From the NCBI GenBank assembly GCA_007115705.1, contig QXEO01000549.1, positions 1,601,512 through 1,665,511 on the forward strand: a stretch of DNA of 64,000 nt, in the 5' to 3' direction. A model generated the notes under the pieces. That model searched no databases and was not told the DNA's origin. It saw only the letters and a program-made list of their open reading frames with translations. How positions within the stretch are numbered: the stretch's first letter is position 1; each line of letters starts with the position of its first letter. The translations under genes and the position numbers were made by a program. Below, in pieces: positions 10,901-21,008 of the stretch. This DNA comes from Dactylis glomerata (taxonomy: Eukaryota > Streptophyta > Magnoliopsida > Poales > Poaceae).

Positions 10901-12190
10901 CATAAATAGGAGGATATGACATTGGGCGAGTATTTATGGACGCAGGTAGTGGAATAAATCTGATATACGCAAGGACCCTAAAAGCAATGAGCATTTCTCT
11001 GGAGTGCTTAAAGCTGACAGACTGCTCTTTCCATGGAATAGAGGCAAACCCTCAGATTCCTGGTGTCAGCAAGAGGCATAGAGGCAAACCCAGAGAAAAT
11101 CCAAGCAATACTAACAATGGGGAAACCAGCAAAGCTACACGACATATAGAAACTTGCAGCACGCGTGGCGGCATTAAGTCGATTTGTCGCACGACTAGGA
11201 GAAAAAGCTCTCCCCTTTTACGCACTCATGAAAAAGTCAGACGACAAGTTCGAGTGGACAATAGAGGCAGATATAGATTTCACGCAGCTGAAAAAAGTGC
11301 TCTCCACACCACCAGTGTTGGTCGCACCAAAAGAAAAAGAACCACACTTCTACTATATATCGCAGCCACGCATCAAGTGGTAAGCACAATACTAGTAGTT
11401 GAGCAAAGTGAAGAAGGAAAGGCGCACGGAGTCCAGCGGCCGGTATATTTCCCTAGCGAAGTCCTATCACCAACAAAGCAGAGGTACCCGCACTACCAGA
11501 AGCTTGCATATAGCATGTTCACAACAGCACAGAAACTACGGCAATATTTCGCGGTGCACCCAATCATAGTGGTTAACGAAGCCCCACTATCAAATATATT
11601 AAACAACCCTGCAGCCACAGGACGTGTCTCCTTATGGGGATTCAAACTATCTCCCCTGGACATCATGTACGAGAAACGGAAAGCAATCAAATCTCAGGTA
11701 CTACTAGATTTCAGAGCAGAATGGCTAGAACTACAAAACACAGGACCACCTGAACTATCGTGTGTGTGGACAATGTACTTTGACGGGTCAAAAAGGGTCC
11801 AAGGCGCGGCAGCAGGTGTAGTCTTAATATCACCACAAGGGGACAAACTAAAGTATGTGTTAAGGATGAGTTTTTCACAAGCTTCCAATAATGAAGCCGA
11901 ATACGAGGCCTTGCTTCATGGAATGAAAATGGCCAAAGCATGTGGAGCAACCCGACTAAAAATATCCGGGGACTCGAATCTCGTTGTCCAGCAAGTGATG
12001 AATCGGTGCGATGCCATTAGCGACAACATCACGGCATACAGAAACTTGTATTACTAGCTAGAAGGAACCTTCGATGGATGTGAAGTTGCACACATCAGCA
12101 GAGCCAGCAATGAGGAAGTCGACAATCTAGCAAACATCGGGTCCCAATGTCTGCCTATACCACCAGGAGTCTTTTGGGAGGAAATCATAG
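10901..12190 (+). pseudogene. Protease, RT remnant and RNase H of element 4
   Basis: Protease remnant: GRVFMDAGSGINLIYARTL, where the usual active-site D(S/T/G)G reads DAG. Near 11062 the text jumps from the protease region (SFHGIEANPQIPG) into the end of RT; the palm with its YxDD box is absent. The tail of RT and the connection follow (ALSRFVARLGEKALPFYALMKK, then PVYFPSEVLSPTKQRYP). RNase H is at about 11770-12057: MYFDGSKRVQGAAAGVVL, NNEAEYEALLHGM and SGDSNLVVQQV, then a TAG stop in ITAYRNLYY*LEGTF. The 14-mer atagaggcaaaccc is present on both sides of the jump. Confidence 0.75.
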
Positions 12191-12216
12191 AGAGATCAAT
12201 AAAAAGTAGCAAGAGT

Positions 12217-13670
12217 TTGACTCCAGGGGAACCGAGTCAGCATACGACGACAGGCTCGGGGGCTGGCAAGCCAGGAACAGGAAGCATAGTAGAACTAGAG
12301 GAAGTCATGATGATCAAAGAAACTTGGATGCAGCCATACTTGGCATATATGATAAACAAAACACTACCCGAAGATACAGTTGAAGCAAGAAGGATAATAC
12401 GATGATCCAAGGCTTTTGTCGTATTACAGGGGAAGTTGTACAAGAAAAGCATAACTGGCGTCTTACAGCGATGCGTCACCCCTCAAGAAGGACGGGGTAT
12501 ATTAAAAGACATCCATACAGGAGTTTGCGGGCACCATGCTAGCAGCAGAGCTATCGTAGCCAAAGCTTTTCGCGCAGGATTCTACTGGTTATCGGCCATC
12601 GAAGACGCAAAAGATATAGTCCGAAGGTGTGAGGCCTGTCAATGATTCGCATCCATACCACACGCACCAGCAACAGAACTACAGCCAATACCACTGTCCT
12701 GGCCCTTTGCACAATGGGGTCTGGACATGGTAGGGAAACTGCACAAATCCTAGCCAGGAGGGCACGCCTACATGTTGGTGGCAGTAGACAAATTCACCAA
12801 GTGGGTAGAAGCAGCCCCGGTAACAACTCAAGATTCCACAGCAGCAATCAACTTCATCAAATCCATAGTATTTTGCTTCGGAGTACCACATAGCATCATC
12901 ACAGACAATGGGACAAATTTCACATCAAAGGAGTTCAAAAGCTACTGTGAGAGTATGGGAATCAAATTAAAATTTGCATCCGTCACACATGCAAAAACAA
13001 ATGGACAAGTCAAGAAAGTAAATGGCTTAATATGCAATGGAATAAAAAAGAGGCTATTAGCACCCCTGGAGAAAGCTAAACACGCTTGGGTAGATGAGCT
13101 ACCCTCCGTGTTCTGGAGTCTGAGAACTACGCCTAATGCGGCTACCCAAGAAACACCTTTCTTCCTGGTCCATGGCGCAGAAGCCATGTTTCCAGTCGAA
13201 ATTACTCATGAAGCTCCAAGAATTGCGGCTTACGATGAAACGACTTCTACAGAAGCACTTCAAGATGACGTTGACGCACTCGACGAAGCAAGAGACGTAG
13301 AACTAGCCAGAGATACGCAGTACCAGCAAAGTCTATGAAACTATCATAGTAGTCGAGTTCGCCCCTGATCTTTCGTAGTAGGGGACCTAGTCTTACGACT
13401 CAAGCAGGACGGCCATGGCAAGTTAGAGTCCCCATGGGTGGGACCTTACATCGTTACGAAAGTCATCCCAGAAGGAGATATCGACTACAAGACAAGAAGA
13501 TATGCAAAGATGAGAGCAACCCATGGAATGCACGACGACAAAAAACTGCGAGTTATGACCCTCTGAACCCAGAACATGAGGCCATAGGTCGGTTTCCTTG
13601 GGTCAACTCAACGATATGTATAATATGTCTTGATTTTCCACTCGGGGGCTTCGACCCTCAAGTCGTATAA
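12217..13670 (+). pseudogene. Integrase of element 4, damaged
   Basis: Zinc-binding HHCC region at 12436-12645 (VCGHHASSRAIVAKAF, then RRCEACQ), followed by a TGA at 12643-12645. The core continues with WPFAQWGLDMVGKL, another stop, VDKFTKWVEA and IITDNGTNFTS. The third catalytic residue is lost: the usual QVER reads QVKK, a Glu to Lys change. The downstream part (PSVFWSLRTTPN, FFLVHGAEAMFPVE) is well preserved to TGA 13336-13338, and degraded C-terminal text runs to about 13570. This integrase could not be active. Confidence 0.8.
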
Positions 13671-13971
13671 AGAAATATAAAAATTGTTGAGATCATGTGC
13701 TCACGTCTCTTCAAGAGTTACTATGAGGTTGTGCGCAACCCTATATTTGCCAAGAGATAACGCAACTAAAATAAAAGCACAAGTAAATCAACACACCTCG
13801 GAACACCAATAGTTCCTCTGGTCTGTTACCAAGCATGATAGGTTAGAATAAAAGTTCATCACATATCCTTATTACATAAAGTAGGCCACAAAAGAACAAA
13901 GCAGAAGATTACATCAAGTAGAAGGAAATATCTACAGGAAGTGCACTTCAGCCTCATATTTTCCTCTGGCA
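13671..13971. other. Spacer between integrase and antisense gene (element 4)
   Basis: About 300 bp without coding signal, between the integrase remnant and the stop of the minus-strand AT-hook/B3 gene. It would serve as the 3' region of both converging units. I see no exact AATAAA on the minus strand. Confidence 0.5.
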
Positions 13972-14511
13972 CTATGTGCCATCGTAGATCTTCATGTCGA
14001 ATTTTGATGTACCGCAGTGATAGTCAAAGAGCATGAAGAACCCTTGATGCAGCTCGTGGTCCTCTACAAATTGGGGCCATCCGCCCCTGAAGTACATCTC
14101 ACCACAACTGTCATAGTACACCTCCACTTCATATGCAGTTCCTACTCCAGATTGTTCATGGAGGATCGCCTCCCGGAGCTCGCGCCCGTCCATGAACTTG
14201 GTGAATTTCAGCAGAACACGCTGCTGCTCACGACATTGAGCACCAGTGATACAGAAGAAGGAATAAATCCTGACAGGAGGAGGAGGAGAGGCATTGCGAG
14301 GAGCAACGCTGGCACCTGGAGCAACGACGGCAGATGCCTTGGGTTTGTTCTTACTGCCCAAGGGGCGACCAGGGCGCCGCTTTGCAGATGCAGACAACAA
14401 AGTCACCAAGGATGTGTCCTTCGGCTTGTTTTTACTACCGCGGGGACGGCCGCGTCCCCGCTTCTCGATCAGCACACCGGTGTCAAGATTGGCAGCGCCG
14501 GCATCCGCCAT
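13972..14511 (-). CDS. Antisense AT-hook plus B3-domain DNA-binding protein in element 4
   Basis: An uninterrupted 179-residue ORF opposite to gag-pol (ATG 14511-14509, TAG 13974-13972). Residues about 18-31 and 45-58 are two AT-hook units, each with a GRP core followed by GSKNKPK, expected to bind the AT minor groove. Residues about 84-178 look like a plant B3 domain: FFCITGAQC near the start, YFRGGWPQFVEDHEL and GFFMLFDY near the end, then KFDMKIYDG. The combination suggests a nuclear transcription-factor-like protein. The ATG context TCCAATGGCGG is near the plant optimum, and TATA and telo-box motifs lie upstream. It is intact although gag-pol around it is wrecked. B3 assignment is by eye; its origin (captured host gene or lineage gene) is not settled. 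Confidence 0.75.
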   Translation of the reverse strand: MADAGAANLDTGVLIEKRGRGRPRGSKNKPKDTSLVTLLSASAKRRPGRPLGSKNKPKASAVVAPGASVAPRNASPPPPVRIYSFFCITGAQCREQQRVLLKFTKFMDGRELREAILHEQSGVGTAYEVEVYYDSCGEMYFRGGWPQFVEDHELHQGFFMLFDYHCGTSKFDMKIYDGT

Positions 14512-14640
14512 TGGAAAGTTGCCCTTGGTGGAAAGAGAAAACCCTAGATGAGATTTGGAGGAAGAAGACGATGCGGCGGAGAAAGATTACAATGAAGGGA
14601 TTAGGGTTTTCCCTGGCAAGCCGGTGTACTTTATTTATAA
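14512..14640 (-). promoter_or_regulatory. Putative promoter and 5' UTR of the antisense AT-hook/B3 gene
   Basis: On the minus strand TATAAATA (14639-14632) lies about 120 bases before the ATG. It is followed by AAAACCCTAA (14610-14601), a C/T-rich leader (CTTCTTCCTCC near 14560) and an inverted telo-box CTAGGGTTTTC (about 14547-14537). TATA box, telo-box and pyrimidine-rich leader together are typical of plant nuclear gene promoters, especially growth-related ones. Expression itself is inferred. Confidence 0.6.
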
Positions 14641-15687
14641 GTAACCTTTCGCGGGCCTTTATGAATTACAGGTTGAATTAAAGTTACGGGCTTTGACATC
14701 TCGCTCAGAGCAGAGAAAGGAATAGCAGAAACATATATAAAGGAAGACAAGAAAATGTGCGCAAAACTCCAAAGGATAAAAGGCGATGCAGAAGGAAGTT
14801 ATTTGAGTCTATAAAAGATTTCAACGCACCCCCTCCTTATAGCCTTACGGGCTAATACCATTGGGAGCGCTTGACGCGCACACGACAAATCAACACAAGA
14901 ATAACATAGCTGGAAGATGGGAAGACAATATGTTTTGAGCCTATACCCGAAAAATTTCGGCTATAGCCTCGGGGGCTACTCCCATCGAGAGCACTGGTCG
15001 TGCACCCGATGACTATGGATAACGTTGAGTAAAGATCAAAAATATCATCGACTACCTTTGTCGACAACAATCTTCGACTATATTGTCGACAAATTGACAT
15101 CGATTACTCCCATCAGGAGCTATTCATGATTATTTCAAGGAAGAACAACTCGAAGATTTTGCACATTTCAACAGTCAAACAAGGCTCGCAAAAGAAGTTA
15201 AATGATTCTCAGGCTAAGTCATCGCGACAAAAGCTTGAATGCCATGGTCATAAAAGGTCACGAAGGTAAGACCCCAGGATCCGTCATGTGTGTCCTATAC
15301 GCACCTGAATGTGTGCTGCTAGTAACTTTCCGTGTCTACGACGTGAAGAAAATCTCGGTTGATGCACTAAGTACCCTGAGAACTACTAGAACTCTTTCTT
15401 TGTAAGTCCTAAATGCGGCAAAAGAATGGGTTAGACCAGGTCCCAGACTCAAATCCAAGGGGATTGTGTTTAAAGTAGGTGTCAAGTATTTGCTCCGGCA
15501 GTTAACTGGCCTCTTGATCTGTTAGAGTTGTCAGGCTTGTTAACCAAAAACCCCTTGCCAGATAATATAATGAAAGTTGTTTAATTGACTACAGGGAAAA
15601 GAAGAAGTCGAAGATTGATGAAGTCGAAGATATGAAGATTTGAGATTCAACCCGAATCTACAATTCTGGTAGAATCTCGGGGGCTAC
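14641..15687. other. Non-coding 3' region and PPT of element 4
   Basis: About 1 kb without coding potential on either strand. It contains several short CTCCCATC(A/G)GGAGC-like near-palindromes (about 14860, 14990, 15105) and GTCGAC-type repeats near 15050-15090. The PPT TCTCGGGGGCTAC (15675-15687) immediately precedes the 3' LTR. Confidence 0.6.
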
Positions 15688-16022
15688 CGACAAGGGTATA
15701 GCTAATAGAGCACGTTACTTGTGTATTCCTGAGGCCCGTTAAGCTAGGCCCAAGAATAATCATAGTCAAAGTACGAGTCCATGTCGTATACAGACATTGT
15801 AATATGTATCGGACCCGACCGGTTCCTTGAGACCTGGCCACCTATATATAGGGGCCAGGAGAGGCCAGTCAGGGACAGATTGAGAGTAAGCCAAGTTGAC
15901 CACCACGTTTATTCTCGATACATGCCTTGTTTGACTGATCTTTACCTTTGAGTTCATCTGACACCCTATTCCCCCGATCCTAAGTCCTTCATCTTGGACA
16001 TTTGTCGAGTTAACCCTCATCA
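15688..16022 (+). repeat. 3' LTR of element 4 (335 bp)
   Basis: Starts CGACAAGGG (5' copy TGACAAGGG) and ends CCTCATCA, followed by TSD gtcat (16023-16027). TATATATA is at 15843-15850. It differs from the 5' copy by about 19 substitutions and one 1-base indel by eye. Confidence 0.9.
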
Positions 16023-16027
16023 GTCAT

Positions 16028-16399
16028 CTAAGAAACAAAATTGTGTGTCTCTCTACCACCGAAGCCGAATATGTAGCCGCGGCAAGTTGTTGTGCACAAC
16101 TTTTATGGATGAGGCAAACTTTAAAGGATTGCGGTGTCATTTTTGACAAAGTGCCTCTTTTGTGTGACAATGAAAGTGCTATCAAGATCGCTCACAACCC
16201 GGTGCAACACAACAAGATGAAGCATATTGAGATTCATCATCATTTCATTCTTGATCATGTCAACCATGGAGAAATTGATCTCTCTTATGTTGGCACCAAT
16301 GAGCAACTTGCTGATATATTCACGAAGCCACTTGATGAAGCAAGATTCCGGGAATTGAGGCATGAACTAAATATCATTGATTCAAGCAATGTGGCTTGA
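16028..16399 (+). pseudogene. Element 3 pol, RNase H C-terminal part
   Basis: Continuation of the copia RNase H after element 4: CVSLSTTEAEYVAAASC, LLCDNESAIKIAHNPVQHN, KHIEIHHHFILDH and LADIFTKPLDEARF, ending in TGA at 16397-16399. TTEAEY and the CDNESA acidic motif are the standard Ty1/copia RNase H signatures. This part is uninterrupted, but it is separated from the first half by the 7.8 kb insertion. Confidence 0.9.
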
Positions 16400-17157
16400 G
16401 CTAAGTGCATACAGTCCCATACTCTAACATGTGTTTTGGTTTAGATGTGGGCATGGAGATAGGGGGAGTGCGGTCCTAATTAATTGGGCTATCCCTTCCC
16501 CCATAATGCCGATAGTAAGCATATTGTTCTATCTTGTCATTTGTGACAATTTGAGCTTAATTGATAAGTCTAGATTTTGGGCCCAAGATAAATCTTTGCG
16601 GTGCCATACCTTTATACTCAAACATGGTGACCTCGGCCACCGACCTCCTTTGTGTAGGAGTTTCCCATTTGGACTCTTATTTCATATTTTTTGTCTCTAT
16701 GGGAATGTACTCATGTTTGGTTTTATTGTATTTATTTCGATTGTTGCAAACATGAGTACTTAGTACCACCCAGTGCCAACTTTTCTATCCTAAGCCATTT
16801 CCTATCTTAAACTTGCTTCTCTTGCAAACACACATGTCCAAAAATTTGAACTTGCAGTTTTGGTCGAGGAGGGCCAGAGACTCCGGGCTTTGCAACCCGG
16901 AGACTCTGGTCCGCCGGAGACTGTGGGGGTAAGTACCCGGAGACTCCAGACTAAGGCGGTTTCAAAATACGAGATAAGGCACGAGGTGGGGGTCTTCTTA
17001 CCCAGAGCCGCCATTCCACCCCCATGCCCACTCTCTCTCTCCCCGCTGCCTCCTCCTCCAAAACTGCTCTGGGAGCACCCCCGTGCCCCTGATCCCGCTG
17101 TTGCCGCCGGCCATCTCCACCGAGAAGGCGTTGGGACCACTCCCCACCTCCCGATCT
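16400..17157 (+). other. Spacer between pol and the extra ORF of element 3; possible internal promoter
   Basis: Non-coding. It includes a first group of degenerate CCGGAGACTCCGG motifs (16863-16955) and then a C/T-rich, leader-like stretch (CTCTCTCTCTCCCCGCTGCC, near 17030) just before the candidate start codon of the extra ORF. No clear TATA box is seen. Confidence 0.5.
16863..16955. repeat. GGAGACTC motif group 1 (element 3 spacer)
   Basis: About four degenerate copies of the palindromic motif CCGGAGACTCCGG spaced 15-30 bases apart, upstream of the extra ORF. Confidence 0.7.
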
Positions 17158-19181
17158 ATGCCATGGATGCCGATAAAAGCTCTCCCCTTCTCCAAGTCTA
17201 TGGGTAACCCTAGATTCGTAGAAGAGTTGATTTTTTGCTAAGTTTTCATGCTAGTCTTTCTCCCAGTGGCAATGTTTGTTCCTATCAACATCTGGAATTG
17301 TTGTGGAAAGTTTTTATTCACACCATTTGTCTCCTTTGTTTGGGCATTGTTTCCAGCCAGATACTCCAGGCTTTACAGCCTAGAGACTCCAGCCGCGGGT
17401 AAAACTTCCGGCCTGGCCGGAAACTCCGCACAAGTCTCCGCCTTTCAAGGCCGGAGACTCCGGCCCCAAACCCCAGAGACTCTGGTGTTGATGAACACTT
17501 CCCACCCACATTCCACCTTTTTCTTATGTTTTCTCTCCTGGACATGTGTGCTCATCTTCCATGCTATCCTACCCCCTTTTTCACAGGTGGTTCTCATCCT
17601 CCTCGCACCAAAGCATCCGTGCACCGTGAGGACCATGTCCCTCACCGTATCAGATGGGAAAGAGGCCCAAGAAAGCATGTGCTAGAGTACAATGAAGAGA
17701 AGGACAGATATGTGAAGAGGTATGTGGCTGCTACACAAGCTTGTCATGCTAAGGCCGTAGAGGCTCAGAAGAAAGAGGCTGCGAAGACGGAGAGGGCCAA
17801 GAAGGCCCGGTTTGATAGGATTACCACCGTGCTTGATCTCTCGCAGCCAGAGTATAAGGAAATGAGAAAGACCAACTTCTTTTCTCAAGCCAAGAACACG
17901 GAAGCAAGCAACTTTCACCGCAAGGAGCAGGAGCTCATTTTCAAGGAGATCTATGTGAAGCTAACCAAGTACAAGGTGTGTCCTCAGAAGACCATTGACT
18001 TTGAGCATCTCCATAAGCATGCTTACTTTGAGGAGGCTCTTTGTATCACGGAGAAGCTTGGGCTTCACCCCCTCATGAAGATTAACCAAGATTACAACAT
18101 TGCTCTCGTCCATCAGTTCTTTGCCACTGTGGTATTTGGAGATGGAGAAGATATTCCTATGACTTGGATGCTTGGGAATGACGTTTGCCGCTCAAGCTTC
18201 CGAGAGTTTGCCGGTCATCTTGGGTATGCCTTTGCGGGCGCCAATACCGCTTCCAGGTTGAGGATGCATATTGAGGGCGTGGCCTATGATAAGAAGACTT
18301 TGAAGCCACTTTATGGGAAGCTTGCTCCTAGTGCCTAGAGGAAGGAGATTGTGCTTGGTGATGCCTATGGCTTCAAGACCCGCTACAACATCTTGCTTCG
18401 CCTCTTCCGTGAGAACATTGCCCTAAGTGCGGGAAACTTGGATGCCATTCGTGGAGGACTTGTCAACCTCCTTGCCTATTCTCATGAGGTGTTTGCAAGT
18501 AGAGAAGAGACGGAAGTGGAGCCTATTGATGTTATGGACTTCATCTACAAGAAGAAGACTCTGGTGTATGCTCCATATGTCATGTTGCTTCTTATTGCGC
18601 AACACACCAAGCATCCTCTCCTCACCACCCACCTCACCTCCCACAAGTATGTCAAGCCTCAAAGGAAAGCCTCTCCGGGTGTTGTGGAAGAAGTCTTTGC
18701 CTCTAGTGATGAAGAGGAAGAAGTGGATGAGGAAGAAGAATCCATTGAAGTTGCACCTAGGTCGGGGCCTCGCATCAAAAATGCTAGCAATGCATTTGTG
18801 CCCTCTAGCCATGTGGAGATCAAGGCAAACATGAAGAAGCTCTCTTGGTGGGAAAGATGTGTCCTTTGCATGAATGTGGACATCTACAAAAAGCTCCATA
18901 GCCAATATGTTTGCAGCAAGCACATCCAACATGACCAAAGGCGCATCATGGATAAGTTGGATATTCCCAAGAACGATGACGAAGACCAAGTCTCTAGCTC
19001 AACCTTGTCCTACAATGCTTGGAACCCCAAGAGTTTGGTGAACTGGCGGGACTTTGAAGAGGTCACCGGTCCTTCTCATGGCAGGGCTTCCCCAGATGTT
19101 GAGGATTCTAAGGCCGAGGAAGAAGAAGAGGAGGAGGATGGCGAGAACTCCGACGAGAATAAGTACTCCGATGAGGAGTGA
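17158..19181 (+). pseudogene. Extra (env-like position) ORF of element 3, probably spliced, one nonsense codon
   Basis: A long ORF between copia pol and the 3' LTR, the place of the so-called env-like ORF of SIRE/Maximus elements. The frame is open from about 17587 to 19181 except for TAG at 18336-18338. A plausible first exon is 17158-17203 (MPWMPIKALPFSKSMG), with donor G/GTAACC and acceptor TTTTTCACAG/G at 17586; the phase fits. The product has a Lys/Ala/Glu-rich helix (about 17745-17820), a globular middle (GDGEDIPMTWMLGNDVCR) and two acidic runs, the last at the C-terminus. I see no signal peptide or clear membrane segment, so an envelope role is not supported. Function is unknown. Confidence 0.65.
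17362..17482. repeat. GGAGACTC motif group 2 (inside proposed intron)
   Basis: About four more copies of the degenerate CCGGAGACTCCGG motif, lying within the proposed intron 17204-17586 of the extra ORF. Confidence 0.7.
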
Positions 19182-19698
19182 CTTGGGGACGTAACATCAC
19201 TCTTTTCCCTTTTTGGTGTCTCAGTGCCAAAGGGGAGAAGTTGTTCTAGTAGGTTGTTCTCGGGATTTGCAAGGGAGGACACAAGCTTTTATGTGTTTTA
19301 TTGCTTGTGTCTATGTATCTTGTTCATTTGCATTTCGTTGGATTTGGCTTTGTGAGACTATGGTTGGTATGTGTGAAGACTATACGCTCTATCGTATTAT
19401 GTAAAGACTATGTGGTTGGTAATCTATCTATTTCTAAGTATCTAGTCTTTACTATTATCTAGTCTTGTCTATGCAAATGCTCTTCTTAATTTATCCATTA
19501 CTTTTGCATATATGGTGTTGGTTCATGTCTGTGAGGGGGAGCTATGAACTCAAAATGTGCGCATTTGCATTCAAAGGCAAAATCAGATTTTGCATACATC
19601 TAGGGGGAACTCAACTTCATTTAATGAATTTTTGTGAGCTAAAAAATATATATCTTGCAAATTCGTGTGTTGTCATCAAACACCAAAAAGGGGGAGAT
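19182..19698 (+). other. 3' untranslated region and PPT of element 3
   Basis: T-rich non-coding sequence after the extra ORF. It ends in the PPT AAAAAGGGGGAGAT (19685-19698), directly before the LTR start TGAAAG. Confidence 0.75.
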
Positions 19699-21008
19699 TG
19701 AAAGAGCATTTCCCAAGTAAATGATATTTCGGTGTTTGTTGTCAACACTTGAGTTATTAACCGTTTGTTTAAATGTGAAGGTTTATTGGTTAATGACTCA
19801 AATTTTATTGACCCCTCAAAAGTGAAAAGGTCGAAGCATAGAAGACCGAGATTTTTGGTTGTGTATTTTAGGTCTCCGTACTATCAAGAGGGGTTGCTTG
19901 ATGAAAAGCTGGGGTGAGATCAAATCTTACACCCCTTTGCAATATGGTTGAGACAACTCTGCAGAAATCCTGCCTTTGTGGATTTTCTGGGCAGAGACTC
20001 CGGTCCTCAGAGCCGGAGACTCCGGCCTATAAAGGCCGGAGACTTTGACTCTGGGCCGGAGACTCCGGCCAAAGAATCCGGCCTCCCAAACTCGTTTTTC
20101 ACCCGAGTGGTGCAAGCCTCTGTTGCCCCTCCGGAGTCTTTGAAAAGACACCCCGGAGACTCCGAGGCTTTTGCACCAGGGAGCCGGAGACTCCAGCCCT
20201 TACAGGCCGGAGACTCCGGGTGACACCGGAGACTCCGGACTCCAAAGTCCGGAGACTCTGGGGTTAGTTTTCCCCAATGGCTAGATTTCTCAGAGGGGTA
20301 TAAATAGTCATCTTCCACCTCCGGTGGCTGTTGCAACTTCTACTCTCTCTCCTCATTGTTTCAAAGCTCCAAAGCACTAGATCTCCCATTCTAGCCACTA
20401 GAACATGAAGCCCTTTGGGGATTCGAGGGAGGAGACCTAGATCAACACTTGCACCAAGGCAATTTGATTTCCCTCTCCATTTCATTGAGGAAGTTGTTAC
20501 TCTTGGGTTCCTTGGAACCCTAGCCGGAAGAAGCGGTCCTCCAAGCTCAACTTCGTGTGTAAGGGCTTGGTGGGCTTATTGGGAGCCCCCAATTGAGTTG
20601 TGGAGCTCGCCCCAATACTTCGTGTAAAGGTCTGATGCCACCTTCAAGGGCATCGCTTAGTGGAGCATGAACTCACCTTTATGGCTTGTTCACCGGAGAA
20701 TAGGGTGAGCCTTTGTGGCATTGGTGGCCTTTGTGGTACCACACCTCTCCAACATAGACGTACTTCCCGTAACAAGGAAGGAACTACGGGAATACATCCT
20801 TGTGTCTTCATGTCTCCATTGTGGTTACTTCTATCCTTTACTTGTACCTTTACTTATATTGTTATTGCTAGCTTGCTTGTCACTTTAGGTAAATTCACTT
20901 AGTAGCACATCTAGAGAATTTACCTTCTTATCTAGCCTTAATTTGAAAAAGAAGTAAAAATTGGGTAGCCCCTATTCACCCCCTCTAGTCGCTCATACGA
21001 CCCTTTCA
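19699..21008 (+). repeat. 3' LTR of element 3 (1310 bp)
   Basis: Begins TGAAAGAGCATTTCC after the PPT and ends CGACCCTTTCA. A TATAAATA box is at 20299-20306. About ten CCGGAGACTCCGG-type motifs occupy 19993-20262, just upstream of the TATA box where U3 enhancers would lie. No partner LTR is in the window. Confidence 0.85.
19993..20262. repeat. GGAGACTC motif group 3 (LTR U3, upstream of TATA)
   Basis: About ten copies, several exact (CCGGAGACTCCGG), mixed with GGCC-flanked variants and ending about 35 bases before the TATA box. Same motif as groups 1 and 2. Confidence 0.75.

Larger units (their letters stand above)
8239..16022 (+). mobile_element. Element 4: Ty3/gypsy retrotransposon with antisense AT-hook/B3 gene
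   Basis: A complete insertion bounded by short LTRs (8239-8572 and 15688-16022) and flanked by the TSD gtcat (8234-8238 and 16023-16027). It splits the RNase H of element 3: reading across the gap gives CQFLGRSLVCWS, then SSKKQNCVSLSTTEAEY. The order is LTR, PBS, gag, protease, RT remnant, RNase H, integrase, antisense gene, PPT, LTR. By eye the two LTRs differ at about 19 of 334 positions. Gag-pol has many stops and shifts and has lost the RT core. The position of the antisense gene and the integrase text VDKFTKWVEA suggest the Tat lineage. Confidence 0.9.
6667..21008 (+). mobile_element. Element 3: SIRE/Maximus-like Ty1/copia retrotransposon, 5' part missing
   Basis: Plus-strand copia element containing the second half of pol (6672-8238 and 16028-16399), an extra ORF downstream of pol (17158-19181), a PPT (19685-19698) and a 3' LTR (19699-21008). 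A long ORF between pol and the 3' LTR, plus a PPT of the form AAAAAGGGGGAGA, are hallmarks of the SIRE/Maximus lineage. Element 2 truncates it on the left in this window and element 4 splits its RNase H. Its 5' LTR, gag, protease and integrase should lie beyond the left window edge. It inserted into the LTR called element 5. Confidence 0.85.

Noticed and set aside
17526..17587. ATG at 17526 as start of the extra ORF of element 3
   Set aside because: The first 20 codons are T-rich and end in a classic splice acceptor (CTTTTTTCACAG type), so they are better read as intron end.
16863..20262. CRISPR-like spaced repeats
   Set aside because: The GGAGACTC motif copies are short, degenerate and irregularly spaced in a plant retrotransposon; there is no CRISPR architecture.
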